A stretch of DNA of 64,000 nucleotides from Amphritea balenae. Its GTDB lineage: Bacteria > Pseudomonadota > Gammaproteobacteria > Pseudomonadales > Balneatricaceae. A program made the translations under genes and the position numbers. Where the stretch lies: the NCBI RefSeq assembly GCF_003858655.1, contig NZ_RQXV01000005.1, positions 1 through 64,000 on the forward strand, given 5' to 3'. Shown here piece after piece: positions 43,001 through 50,887 of the stretch. The notes under the pieces were generated by a model. The model made no database searches and was not told the DNA's origin. It saw only the letters and a program-made list of their open reading frames with translations. How positions within the stretch are numbered: the first letter of the stretch is position 1; each line of letters begins with the position of its first letter.

Positions 43001-43060
43001 GATATATCTCTCTCTTACAACACCGATAAAACGATCTGGCTTACACTAACGACAGCAGGA

Positions 43061-43849
43061 TCACTGCTGCGACAAGCCTTCCGGCGGCGTTAACAACACC
43101 CTGCCGCTCATGCCAGGCATAAGCTCAGGATTGGCACTTTCAATTACTGCTACAATTTTTACGGACTGACTAATCGGGTCGACTCGGGCACCAGTGCGGG
43201 ACACTGCGGCCTTATACTCTTTACCCGTTTCATCAATCAGAACATCAAACTTATGGTCTTTCTTAAGCCAGGCCAGCCACTTGGACGGCACGATAAATTC
43301 AAGCTCCAACACAGAATCATCGAGAATATCCAGTAGCGGTTCACCCGCCTGTACATACTGCTGTTGACGGGCATACTGATCCGCCACACGCCCGTTAAAA
43401 GGGGCTTTAATAGAACATTTAGACAAAGTTGCCCTTACCAGCGTCAGCTCCGCTTCCGCCTTACGCATTGCCGCCCAGGCAGTATCTAACTCAAGCTTAC
43501 CCACCGCATTCAGCTGCGACAGTCGCTTGTTGGCCGCGTAAACTTTCTTTGCACCTGCCAGGTCAGCATTGGCTTTTGACTTCATCGCCTGCTGCACTTC
43601 GCAATCTAGCTTTATTAAGAGATCGCCTTTCTTAAATGAGTCGCCCTCTCTAAGCGCTATATTGCCGATCTTAGCGCCGATCTCAGCTGCTAGCGTGGTG
43701 TAATCATGGGGCGTTAATTGCGCCCGAATATTACCGGTCGGCAACGCTACTGGGTAAAGCTGCGGCTCTGGAAACGACTCAGATTCCGCCTGCGCAAGCA
43801 GGGGGAATCCAAGTAATCCGATCAGAATCCATACGGATCTATTGATCAT
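43061..43849 (-). CDS. Periplasmic adaptor (HlyD/RND membrane-fusion family), short form
   Basis: This 262-residue protein starts with a Sec signal (VWILIGLLGFPLLAQA, then ES) instead of the membrane anchor typical of HlyD proper. The lipoyl/barrel halves are visible: LAAEIGAKIGNIALREGDSF with KKGDLLIKLD (about 53-82), a short coiled coil (about 85-140), and CSIKAPFNGRVAD (about 144-156), then a beta-barrel part ending with PGMSGRVLL. This matches efflux-type periplasmic adaptors, though it is shorter than the usual 350-400 residues. Its ATG follows directly after the TAA of the tolC-like gene, and the adhesin starts 60 bp downstream, so the three are likely one operon. It probably bridges an inner-membrane exporter to the TolC-like protein; the partner ABC protein is not in the window. 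Confidence 0.87.
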   Translation of the reverse strand: MINRSVWILIGLLGFPLLAQAESESFPEPQLYPVALPTGNIRAQLTPHDYTTLAAEIGAKIGNIALREGDSFKKGDLLIKLDCEVQQAMKSKANADLAGAKKVYAANKRLSQLNAVGKLELDTAWAAMRKAEAELTLVRATLSKCSIKAPFNGRVADQYARQQQYVQAGEPLLDILDDSVLELEFIVPSKWLAWLKKDHKFDVLIDETGKEYKAAVSRTGARVDPISQSVKIVAVIESANPELMPGMSGRVLLTPPEGLSQQ

Positions 43850-45754
43850 TTAGCGCACCTCTTCAGAGCGTATTTTCCAACCGTCATCCTGGCGTTGCAG
43901 TACAAACACCTTGGTGGTGTTATCGCCAAAACGATCGGAGCGATAGCGCTGTTTAACCTGCACAGCTACTGAATCCTCAGATACCAGCTGATAATCCTGG
44001 TATTTCAGTTTCACACTGATTCGGGAAGGTTGAGCCAGACGCTCTGCACGCTGCACTTTCCAGTCAGCCAGAGCCATGCCATTAGCTGGCACAAAGTCAG
44101 CAGCATAGTGCGACAGATAAGCAGTCAGATCTTTAGCCGCCCAATCAGCCGCCCAACTATCCAACTCTGCATTCAACTCACCACGAAGCGCATCATTAAG
44201 CTCCAGTTTGGCAGGTACTTCAGCTTCGACTGCAGCAGCCGGTGCTTCGATCATCTGCCAGTTTTCCTGCGCTTCCTTAACCTTCATAGTCAACTCACTC
44301 AGACCGATAAGATCCAGGCTTGCAACCTGAGGCTCAAGACCCAACGTTGCCTGAACCTGACCAGAAGCGGCATGCATATCAGCCAGAGCCTGGTAACGGC
44401 GTAATAGAGACAAGATGGTTGTAGTCTTAGATGCGATAAGGTTCAGACCACTTTGAGTCTGTGCATCCTGAGCGGCCAGGGTGATCTGTAACATACGATC
44501 ATCAACACGCCAGATATTGTCGGCACGATCAAACTGTTGACGCGAACTGTCAAACTGCTGAGCAGAGATATGCACCTGAGCCAACAGGTTCATCTGCATC
44601 GCCATACGACGCTGCTCAGATAAAACCTCCAGGGATTCAGCACGCGCCTTAACCGCACCGTAGGAGAACAGGTTAATCAGATTTGCGTTAACACTCAGAC
44701 TTGCATCCTGCCAGCTCTCTTCAACCAGAAAGTTATCGTTATCGTGCTTCAGTCCATAGCTGAATTTAATCCCCGGAAACAGCTTCACCATACTCTTACG
44801 GGTTTCTAAAACAGCGTTATCAACGTTGTAGTTTTCTTCGCGCAGATCGGCGTTATTGGCGATCGCCAGTGTTTCCATCTGACCTAAAGACAACTGTAAA
44901 GCCGCCAGCTTCGCTGCACCTTCAGGCTCGACCAGCGCATAATCAGACGCAACCGGCAGGTTAATCAGCGCATTCAGCTCCAACTTGGCAACCTTCAGCT
45001 CATCTTCAACCGCCTCAAGGGTACGCAGGTTCTCTAACAACGAACGCTGATAGCTCAGAGACTCCATCGGCGTCTTAATGCGTTCTTTCTCAACCTGTAC
45101 CGCATCTTCCAGCGCTTTATCCGCTTCACGAATAGTCTTACGTACTTCTGCTCGCAGCTTTTGTGCTGCCATAGCGCGCCAATAGGTACCCTGCACTTTC
45201 TGTGTTAACTGATGCATCGCCTTACGACGACGTTCAGTTGCGATAAGCGTCTGGTTCGCCTGCTGCTTGGCGTTATAGTAACTCACACCGTAATCCAGCA
45301 AGCTCCAGGTCAGCCCCAGCTGACTGACTGTATGCTCCTGAGCGGTACTTACCGTTGAAGGATCAAAAACGCCGCCACCACTAAGGGATTCATTTCTCCG
45401 CAGGTTTGGCTCACTACGATTGGTGTAATCTGCTCCCAGATTCAGTTGTGGCAACAGATCAAATCGCGACTCTTCCAGCTGAGCTACCGAGTAGGTCTGC
45501 TCCAGCATCCGGGTGCGATGCTCCAGGTTATATTTCAGAGCTCGGGCAATCGCCTCTTCAAGGGTCAAAGCCCCCTGAAGTGCTGGCACATCGTTAGCGT
45601 TTTTCTCTTTATCCAGCGCAGCTACCTGAGCGACCTGCTCAGATGTCAGCGACTCAGGTAAAATACTGGCGCAGCCTGACAGCAGCAGAACCGCCGCTAC
45701 GCCAGCGACAGGTAAACCCGCCTTTTTCAACAAACCTACTGACTTATTCGCCAT
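43850..45754 (-). CDS. TolC-family outer-membrane lipoprotein with C-terminal NTF2/Cds6-like domain
   Basis: The 634-residue product begins with a lipoprotein signal ending in LLLSGCAS (predicted lipidated Cys28). Residues about 55-490 hold the two long helical repeats of TolC/OEP proteins, with ALTLEEAIARALKYN near the start, LGLTWSLLDYGVSYYNAKQQ and LSVNANLINLFSYGAVKARA. Typical family members end near residue 480. Here an acidic linker (about 495-520) leads to a further ~110 residues with LDSWAADWAAKDLTAYLSHY and VKQRYRSDRFGDNTTKVFVL, like the NTF2/SnoaL-type C-terminal domain of Cds6-type proteins. A good ribosome site (AGGAG) lies 8 bases before the ATG. It is the first gene of the probable tolC-adaptor-adhesin operon and probably forms the outer-membrane exit duct. 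Confidence 0.88.
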   Translation of the reverse strand: MANKSVGLLKKAGLPVAGVAAVLLLSGCASILPESLTSEQVAQVAALDKEKNANDVPALQGALTLEEAIARALKYNLEHRTRMLEQTYSVAQLEESRFDLLPQLNLGADYTNRSEPNLRRNESLSGGGVFDPSTVSTAQEHTVSQLGLTWSLLDYGVSYYNAKQQANQTLIATERRRKAMHQLTQKVQGTYWRAMAAQKLRAEVRKTIREADKALEDAVQVEKERIKTPMESLSYQRSLLENLRTLEAVEDELKVAKLELNALINLPVASDYALVEPEGAAKLAALQLSLGQMETLAIANNADLREENYNVDNAVLETRKSMVKLFPGIKFSYGLKHDNDNFLVEESWQDASLSVNANLINLFSYGAVKARAESLEVLSEQRRMAMQMNLLAQVHISAQQFDSSRQQFDRADNIWRVDDRMLQITLAAQDAQTQSGLNLIASKTTTILSLLRRYQALADMHAASGQVQATLGLEPQVASLDLIGLSELTMKVKEAQENWQMIEAPAAAVEAEVPAKLELNDALRGELNAELDSWAADWAAKDLTAYLSHYAADFVPANGMALADWKVQRAERLAQPSRISVKLKYQDYQLVSEDSVAVQVKQRYRSDRFGDNTTKVFVLQRQDDGWKIRSEEVR

Positions 45755-46274
45755 TGGTGTTTCTCCTTACAAATCCATCCGGGCTGCAGTCCCATCCGGG
45801 CAATACTTCATCAACCAACAAAATTCAGGGTTTTCCAGCTCCTGAACTTCCCCTTTGTGTTCAACACTATTTCAAAATCTGGAGAGAAAGGTTTTGGCAT
45901 AGCAGATAGCAAACCTACACAACCGTAAAACAAAACAAACAACCCACTTTTTTTTAAGTCTCGACTCGGCATTAATTTTCAAGCAATGCCAAAATATAAA
46001 ATCAATTTAAGGCTCAAAAACCAACCACCTTAGAATTCAATTCAATCAGCACAACAAAACCAATAAAAACGCAAAACCAAAGAGACTTTCTCTCAATACC
46101 ACTATGTATAAGATTTATTTAATATAGACAATCAGTTCTGTACCCATTATGTGTCCCTGATAACCAACAACGACAACACCTACAGAGCAAAGCCCCATCA
46201 TTGCTGACATACAGAAAGTCAACGCAAAAATAAATAATATGTCACAGGCAAAGTCACACTTGTTTCCATTTTGG

Positions 46275-46352
46275 AAACAAATGTTTATAAAAACGAATAA
46301 ATTGACATATATCAATTTTGACACATTAATAACGTGCCTCAAACATTTGTTT
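46275..46352. promoter_or_regulatory. Pair of AAACA-NN-TGTTT dyads in inverted arrangement
   Basis: AAACAAATGTTT (46275-46286) and its exact reverse complement AAACATTTGTTT (46341-46352) flank the FNR-like box. Each is itself a dyad, and their centres are 66 bp apart. The left one overlaps another palindrome, TGTTTCC-ATTTT-GGAAACA (46261-46279). The arrangement resembles paired operators that could support looping. The binding protein is unknown. Confidence 0.45.
46302..46315. promoter_or_regulatory. FNR/ANR-like box
   Basis: The site reads TTGAC-ATAT-ATCAA and matches nine of ten fixed bases of the consensus TTGAT-N4-ATCAA. It lies about 550 bp upstream of the tolC-like start and near the centre of a longer inverted arrangement. 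Oxygen-dependent control of the adhesin operon would follow if it is bound; this is inference from one motif. Confidence 0.4.
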
Positions 46353-46742
46353 AAATTCGATCAATATCTAATCAATTAGTAGTAAAAAATAATCACATTA
46401 CATCTCATTCAGATAGATAAAAACGAAAAAAAACGCGACTAAACAGCCTTCAAAAACAACCCAAAACTGTTAATTTTGTCACACACAAACACCCCAACCC
46501 AAGCTACCAAAAAAGCTACATTCACTCTCAAAAAAGTAAGAAAAACCATCAAAAGGAGACTGACCAGACCTGTTTTTTTCGTGCTATTGAGCGATTATCT
46601 GAGCCCTGAAACACCGGATAGACGGTGTAAATAACCACCTATCTTTTACCCCCCCTTCCAGCCCCAACCTGAAATGTATAATTCCAGCACACAACAACCC
46701 TGCCTGGATCGACTGCAAAGGCTGTATTTACAAGTAAACAAG

Positions 46743-46770
46743 CAAAAAAAAGCCTCCAAACGGAGGCTTT
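46743..46770 (-). terminator. Intrinsic terminator after trpE
   Basis: A 9-bp stem AAAGCCTCC/GGAGGCTTT (46749-46757 and 46762-46770) with a 4-base loop is followed on the minus strand by a T-run (A-run 46744-46750). It starts about 25 bases after the trpE stop codon and separates trpE from the secretion operon. Confidence 0.9.
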
Positions 46771-46795
46771 AATTAACAGAGGAGCAGAGCAATAA

Positions 46796-48280
46796 TCAGA
46801 GATTATCTAAGCCCTGCTTCACCATATCGACAGCTTTAAAAATCGCCCGTCCTTTGTTCATGGTTTCTTTCCACTCCAGCCGCGGAATAGAGTCGGCAAC
46901 AACACCAGCGCCGGCCTGAATATGCAGCACATTATCTTTAATCACCGCCGTACGTATGGCGATTGCAGTATCCATATTGCCGTTCCAGGAGAGATAACCT
47001 ACAGCACCACCGTAGACCCCTCTTTTTACCGGTTCCATCTCATCGATAATTTCCATCGCCCGCACCTTAGGCGCACCACTCAGGGTGCCTGCAGGCAACG
47101 TCGCTCGCAAAACATCCATGGCTGATACATCAGGCTTAAGCTGACCATTAACGTTAGAGACGATATGCATCACATGGGAATACCGTTCCACCGCCATTTT
47201 AGCGGTTAGTTCGACCTTACCAATTTCTGCTACACGACCGACATCATTACGCCCCAGATCAATCAGCATCAGATGCTCAGCAATCTCTTTAGGATCCGCC
47301 AGCAGTTCTTTTTCCAGCGCCAGATCTTCCTCTTCGGTCACACCCCGACGACGGGTACCGGCAATAGGCCGCACACTCACCACACCATCCTCGACCCGCG
47401 CCAGAATCTCAGGGGAAGAACCCACTACATGATGATCCCCCAGATGCAGTACATACATATAGGGCGATGGATTCAGACAGCGTAACGCCCGATAGAGATC
47501 CAGCGGACTATTCTCAAACGGAATCGACATCCGCTGAGAGATAACCGTCTGCATCACATCACCTGAAAGAATATATTCTTTAATACGGTCAACTGAATCT
47601 TTAAACTGCTGCTCACCAAAGCTGGACTTAAACTCACTTTCATCCACCTCTCGGCACTGCTCTTGAGGCGTGTCCTGATGTGGGATAGAAAAACGTAACC
47701 GGCTTACCAGTTCATCGAGTTTCAATTTTGCCTGATCCAGAGCCCCCTCTTCGCCCGGATCGGCATGACTGATTAATACCAGTTTGCCACTGAGGTTATC
47801 AAACACTACAACCTCGTCAGATACCATTAACAGGATATCCGGCGTACCAATCACATCCTCAGGCACCCCTTCAGCTAACCGCTTTTCAACATACCTGACA
47901 CAGTCATAACCAAAGTAGCCTACCAAGCCACCATTAAAGCGAGGCAGACCATCAAGCTCAGGGGCCCGATAGCGCGTCTGAAACTGCTCAACAAAATCCA
48001 ATGGATCATCCACTGTCGCCTGCTCAACGATTTCACCATCTGTTTCTATACGAATCTTATGACCAAACACTTTAAGCACGGTCCGACAGGGCAAGCCGAT
48101 GATTGAATAACGGCCCCATTTCTCGCCACCTTCGACCGATTCCAACAAATAACTGTAGGGCTGATTAGCAAGCTTCATATAGGTAGAAAGCGGTGTATCA
48201 AGGTCCGCCAGGACTTCGCGTACGACAGGGATACGATTGTAGTTCTGAGCAGCCAGCTCAGTGAATTGATCAGGAGTCAT
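46796..48280 (-). CDS. trpE: Anthranilate synthase component I
   Basis: TrpE converts chorismate and ammonia (supplied by TrpG) to anthranilate, the first step of tryptophan synthesis. The 494-residue length is normal. The N-terminal region has the feedback-binding LLES motif (residues 45-48). The C-terminal chorismate-binding domain has [60 protein letters not shown] and the closing [11 protein letters not shown]. No trpG follows; an intrinsic terminator does, so trpE is monocistronic here. gph and rpe, usual upstream neighbours in pseudomonads, lie on the same strand beyond the inserted nhaR. A long non-coding region upstream may regulate it. Confidence 0.97.
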   Translation of the reverse strand: MTPDQFTELAAQNYNRIPVVREVLADLDTPLSTYMKLANQPYSYLLESVEGGEKWGRYSIIGLPCRTVLKVFGHKIRIETDGEIVEQATVDDPLDFVEQFQTRYRAPELDGLPRFNGGLVGYFGYDCVRYVEKRLAEGVPEDVIGTPDILLMVSDEVVVFDNLSGKLVLISHADPGEEGALDQAKLKLDELVSRLRFSIPHQDTPQEQCREVDESEFKSSFGEQQFKDSVDRIKEYILSGDVMQTVISQRMSIPFENSPLDLYRALRCLNPSPYMYVLHLGDHHVVGSSPEILARVEDGVVSVRPIAGTRRRGVTEEEDLALEKELLADPKEIAEHLMLIDLGRNDVGRVAEIGKVELTAKMAVERYSHVMHIVSNVNGQLKPDVSAMDVLRATLPAGTLSGAPKVRAMEIIDEMEPVKRGVYGGAVGYLSWNGNMDTAIAIRTAVIKDNVLHIQAGAGVVADSIPRLEWKETMNKGRAIFKAVDMVKQGLDNL

Positions 48281-48486
48281 TATCTGTTCTCATTCTGCCC
48301 ATAATTTTATTCAGGGCTTTGAAATAAAGTCCGACATAGATTTATGCCAGTAGCATGTTCTGAAAAGCAGGGTTCAGTGACGCCATCGCCATCGCTCACC
48401 AACATAAGGCGAGCGCAGGATTATCTCAATCTGGGGTACAAGTTCAGACACTATATTTCCAAAAACGTAGCAAATTATGCCTTAAC

Positions 48487-48495
48487 CTTATAGCA
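48487..48495 (-). promoter_or_regulatory. Candidate extended -10 promoter for trpE
   Basis: The minus strand reads TGC-TATAAG, an extended -10 form (TGn plus five of six bases of TATAAT), about 200 bp before the trpE start. A TTGATT lies 15 bases further upstream. An imperfect inverted repeat (GCAGCCC 48493-48499 with GGGCTGC 48516-48522) overlaps it and could be an operator. No experimental support. Confidence 0.3.
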
Positions 48496-48850
48496 GCCCA
48501 GCCCCCGAATCAAGCGGGCTGCAGTTATGTCAAAATAGAACTTTCAAACCGTCAGTTTTCTACTCCTTTTTTCTGCGCCAGCATGACCTCCATGCGGTTT
48601 CAACAGATAACAGCAGAGCCCACAAAACCGATAAGAATAACCATTATAAATTCAGTCAAACAACAGTTTTTCCAACAGCAGACTAACCAGTGGCTCTGGC
48701 GTTAACAGATTAAAAAGTCATCGTTAGAAGACGATATTGGCGAACTTTAAAAAAGGCATTGCCGACAGCGACTATTTTCCAGCAACAGACTCTTACCTGT
48801 GAATAACAAAGCGTTTTTTCATTGCCCTCAAGAATTAGCTTCGTGCAGAC

Positions 48851-48878
48851 AAAAAAAACCCGGCCTTGGGAGCCGGGT
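48851..48878 (-). terminator. Strong minus-strand intrinsic terminator or attenuator upstream of trpE
   Basis: A 7-bp GC-rich stem ACCCGGC/GCCGGGT (48858-48864 and 48872-48878) with a 7-base loop is followed on the minus strand by at least seven T residues. No gene ends here on that strand: the next one upstream is gph, beyond the oppositely oriented nhaR. It therefore ends an untranslated transcript, either a trpE leader or a small RNA. Confidence 0.75.
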
Positions 48879-48930
48879 GAATATTTGGATGAGAGTCCAT
48901 ATTTTCAAGACTGGAGGAGAGTCTTTAAAC

Positions 48931-48981
48931 TTACTACCTAATTACATTTCTTACCTAGTTAAACTTCTAACCTAGCCAAAC
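48931..48981. repeat. Three degenerate 17-bp direct repeats
   Basis: Units TTACTACCTAATTACAT, TTCTTACCTAGTTAAAC and TTCTAACCTAGCCAAAC follow each other without gaps. They share a TACCTAgttA-like core, which in the middle unit resembles half of a TrpR-type operator (AACTAG). They lie between the terminator and the long hairpin, and may be a regulator-binding array. Confidence 0.5.
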
Positions 48982-49046
48982 AACAGCTACACAATCTACT
49001 TAAAGCAAGGTCCACTTACTTAACACAACAACTAAACTTTTTATGC

Positions 49047-49110
49047 CTTATCTGACTTCAATATGAATCCTGTTGGGGAGGATTCGGGAAGTCATGACAA
49101 AGTCGATAAG
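49047..49110. promoter_or_regulatory. Long three-segment hairpin in the trpE-nhaR region
   Basis: Three nested stems align: CTTATC/GATAAG (49047-49052, 49105-49110), TGACTTC/GAAGTCA (49053-49059, 49088-49094) and GAATCC/GGATTC (49065-49070, 49080-49085). There is one asymmetric internal loop of ten bases. This gives 19 paired positions in 64 bases, more than expected by chance. It would lie in the 5' leader of nhaR if read on the plus strand, or upstream of the minus-strand terminator if read on the other. Confidence 0.5.
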
Positions 49111-49205
49111 GAACAGTATAGTCAGACAACAGTTAAATAAAATTCGTATTTTTTATATAAACAGTAAGTTTTTTACGATTATTTAATCATCAACAGAGAA
49201 CCCTG

Positions 49206-50126
49206 ATGAACTTCAAGCACTTGCGTTATTTTATGGCTGTTGCTCAGGAAGGCAGCATCAACAGAGCCTGCAAAAAACTACATCTCACCCCGCAAACCAT
49301 TAGCGGACAGATAAAGTTATTAGAACAGGAGCTGGGCACGCCACTGTTCAAAAAACGTGGCCGCAACCTCAAACTCACCAAAGCGGGCCAGTATGCACTT
49401 AATTATGCAGAAGAAATTTTCCTGCTGGGTGACGAACTGAAACAGAGTATTCAGGATCCAACCAGCCTCAAACAACAACGCTTCAATATTGGCATTGCTG
49501 ATGTATTACCTAAGCTGATCACCTATCGTTTACTGGAACCTGCACTAAAGCTGGCTGACGCCAGCCGTTTGATTTGTGAAGAGGGCCCTCTACCCAGCCT
49601 ACTGGCCGATCTTGCCACTCAGAAACTCGACCTGGTACTCGCCGATCGTCCGCTTGATGCCAGCTTTCATATCCGGGGCTATAACCACCTGCTAGGCGAA
49701 TGCGGACTCAGTTTTTTTGCGACCACACAAGACGCTCCAACTTACCGCACAGACTTCCCCCATTCACTTGAAGGTGCTCCGATGCTTATGCCTTCTGCCG
49801 AAACCGAGCGTGGCACCGGCCTGATGCGCTGGTTTGATCGGCACAAAATAACCCCCGACATTCAGGTTGAATGCGCTGATACCGCATTGATTGAAGCTTT
49901 CGGTCTGTCCGGCGCAGGCATATTCTGCGCCCCCACCGTCATAGAGCAGCAGATGACACAACAATACGGTGTTGAGGTGATTGGGCGCATGGATGATATT
50001 CGCGAGCGGTTCTATGCAATCTCTCTGGAACGAAGAGTTAGCCATCCCGGAGTACTCGCAGTATGCAACACCGCACGAAGGGCCCTCTTTGATGAGGATA
50101 ATGAAGAAGGTAATGAAGAAGACTAA
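49206..50126 (+). CDS. nhaR: LysR-family regulator, NhaR-like
   Basis: The 306-residue protein has an N-terminal winged helix (MNFKHLRYFMAVAQEGSINR, then LTPQTISGQIKLLEQELGTP, LFKKRGRNLKLTKAG) and a LysR-type sensor domain. The order of motifs (LTPQTI.GQI, FNIGIADVLPKL, ECGLSFF, FGLSGAGIFCAPT, HPGVLAVCNTARRALF) follows E. coli NhaR closely, the activator of the Na+/H+ antiporter gene nhaA and of biofilm genes in response to sodium. No antiporter gene is adjacent. The C-terminus ends in a short acidic tail not expected in E. coli NhaR. It stands alone on the plus strand between minus-strand gph and trpE, convergent with gph. Confidence 0.85.
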   Translation: MNFKHLRYFMAVAQEGSINRACKKLHLTPQTISGQIKLLEQELGTPLFKKRGRNLKLTKAGQYALNYAEEIFLLGDELKQSIQDPTSLKQQRFNIGIADVLPKLITYRLLEPALKLADASRLICEEGPLPSLLADLATQKLDLVLADRPLDASFHIRGYNHLLGECGLSFFATTQDAPTYRTDFPHSLEGAPMLMPSAETERGTGLMRWFDRHKITPDIQVECADTALIEAFGLSGAGIFCAPTVIEQQMTQQYGVEVIGRMDDIRERFYAISLERRVSHPGVLAVCNTARRALFDEDNEEGNEED

Positions 50127-50188
50127 CAAGAAGGAAATGAAGAGCCAGATAAGACAGAACTGTAAACAAATGCCGATAAAACTATTAT

Positions 50189-50869
50189 TCAGAGCAGTTC
50201 TAGCAAATTATCCACAATAATATCGGGTGCATAATCAGCAACCGGCTCACCGTGGTTGTAACCATAAGTAACCGCAACGACAGGACAGCCTGCGGCTTGT
50301 GCGGCCCGAATATCGCTCTTTGAATCACCGACCATCAGCGTCATATCTGGCATACTAGAAAACTCATTCATAGCATGCTGTAACGGCAGCGGGTCAGGCT
50401 TTTTCTGCTCAAGGCTATCGCCACCCAGCACCAGCCCGAAATAACGGTCCAGATTAAAGGTTTCAAGCAGGGGTATAGTAAAGCGAATCGGCTTATTCGT
50501 CACTAGCCCCATCTTTACATCCCTACTCGACAACCAGTCCAGATATTCCAATACCCCAGGGTAAAGCTGACTACGCTCGGCGCTGCACTTACCGTAGCAA
50601 TCCAGAAACAAGGTAAAGGCCCGCTCGAACAGATCCGGATCTATGCTGGAAATATCGGGATCCTGCTGACCGGTCAAGGCTCGCTGCACCAGGACCTGAG
50701 CGCCATTACCGACCCAGCTGCGCACTGCAGTTTCTCCGGCCGGCTCAAGCCGCAATGCCTGAAGCATCTGATCCGTCGCCAGGGCGAGATCCGGCACACT
50801 ATCGAGCAGTGTGCCATCAAGATCAAACAGAACCAGTTCGGGCAGCTGCCCCCTGAACAACGATTGCAT
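50189..50869 (-). CDS. gph: Phosphoglycolate phosphatase
   Basis: A HAD-superfamily hydrolase of 226 residues that dephosphorylates 2-phosphoglycolate, formed mainly during repair of oxidised DNA ends. Visible motifs: FDLDGTLLDSVPDLA with catalytic Asp16 and Asp18, LVTNKP (motif II Thr), the Lys of LEQKKPDPLPL, and VGDSKSDIRAAQAAG (motif IV acidic pair). Length and the cap region (WVGNGAQVLVQRAL) are typical of Gph. It lies 18 bp downstream of rpe on the same strand, an operon conserved in many gammaproteobacteria. Confidence 0.95.
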   Translation of the reverse strand: MQSLFRGQLPELVLFDLDGTLLDSVPDLALATDQMLQALRLEPAGETAVRSWVGNGAQVLVQRALTGQQDPDISSIDPDLFERAFTLFLDCYGKCSAERSQLYPGVLEYLDWLSSRDVKMGLVTNKPIRFTIPLLETFNLDRYFGLVLGGDSLEQKKPDPLPLQHAMNEFSSMPDMTLMVGDSKSDIRAAQAAGCPVVAVTYGYNHGEPVADYAPDIIVDNLLELL

Positions 50870-50887
50870 AAGCTTAGCTGTCAGCCT

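Larger units (their letters stand above)
45755..46795. promoter_or_regulatory. AT-rich ~1-kb intergenic region upstream of the secretion operon
   Basis: I see no convincing gene here. A 75-codon minus-strand frame near 46115-46342 is Cys- and Phe-rich without a ribosome site and looks accidental. The stretch is markedly richer in A and T than its neighbours, has many A-runs, and contains the dyads and FNR-like box listed separately. It most likely carries the promoter and long leader of the tolC-adaptor-adhesin operon. A weak 6-bp hairpin (46611-46628) lacks a T-run. Confidence 0.55.
48281..49205. promoter_or_regulatory. Non-coding region between divergent trpE and nhaR
   Basis: No gene-like reading frame is visible in these ~925 bases. 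They hold a minus-strand intrinsic terminator, a candidate trpE promoter, a long imperfect hairpin and three 17-bp repeats, each listed separately. I looked on the minus strand for a short leader peptide with adjacent Trp codons, as expected for classic trp attenuation, and did not find one. Confidence 0.6.

Noticed and set aside
1-43000. CRISPR array, suggested by regular ~280-bp and ~300-bp repeats
   Set aside because: The repeats are translated protein modules in one open frame, far longer than CRISPR units, and have no short identical repeats with unique spacers.
46226-46262. CRP site suggested by two TGTGAC copies on the minus strand
   Set aside because: The two copies are direct repeats, not the inverted TGTGA-N6-TCACA arrangement CRP needs.
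46115-46342. 75-codon minus-strand frame in the AT-rich leader
   Set aside because: No ribosome site, Cys/Phe-rich composition typical of random AT-rich translation, and it overlaps likely operator dyads.
46611-46628. ACACCG/CGGTGT hairpin as a second terminator before the secretion operon
   Set aside because: Only six pairs and no T-run on either strand.
48493-48522. GCAGCCC/GGGCTGC inverted repeat as a terminator
   Set aside because: The 16-base loop and absence of a T-run on either strand argue against it. Kept only as a possible operator.
49048-49095. Sixteen-codon minus-strand frame inside the long hairpin as a trp leader peptide
   Set aside because: It contains no Trp codon and has no ribosome site; it arises from the hairpin sequence.
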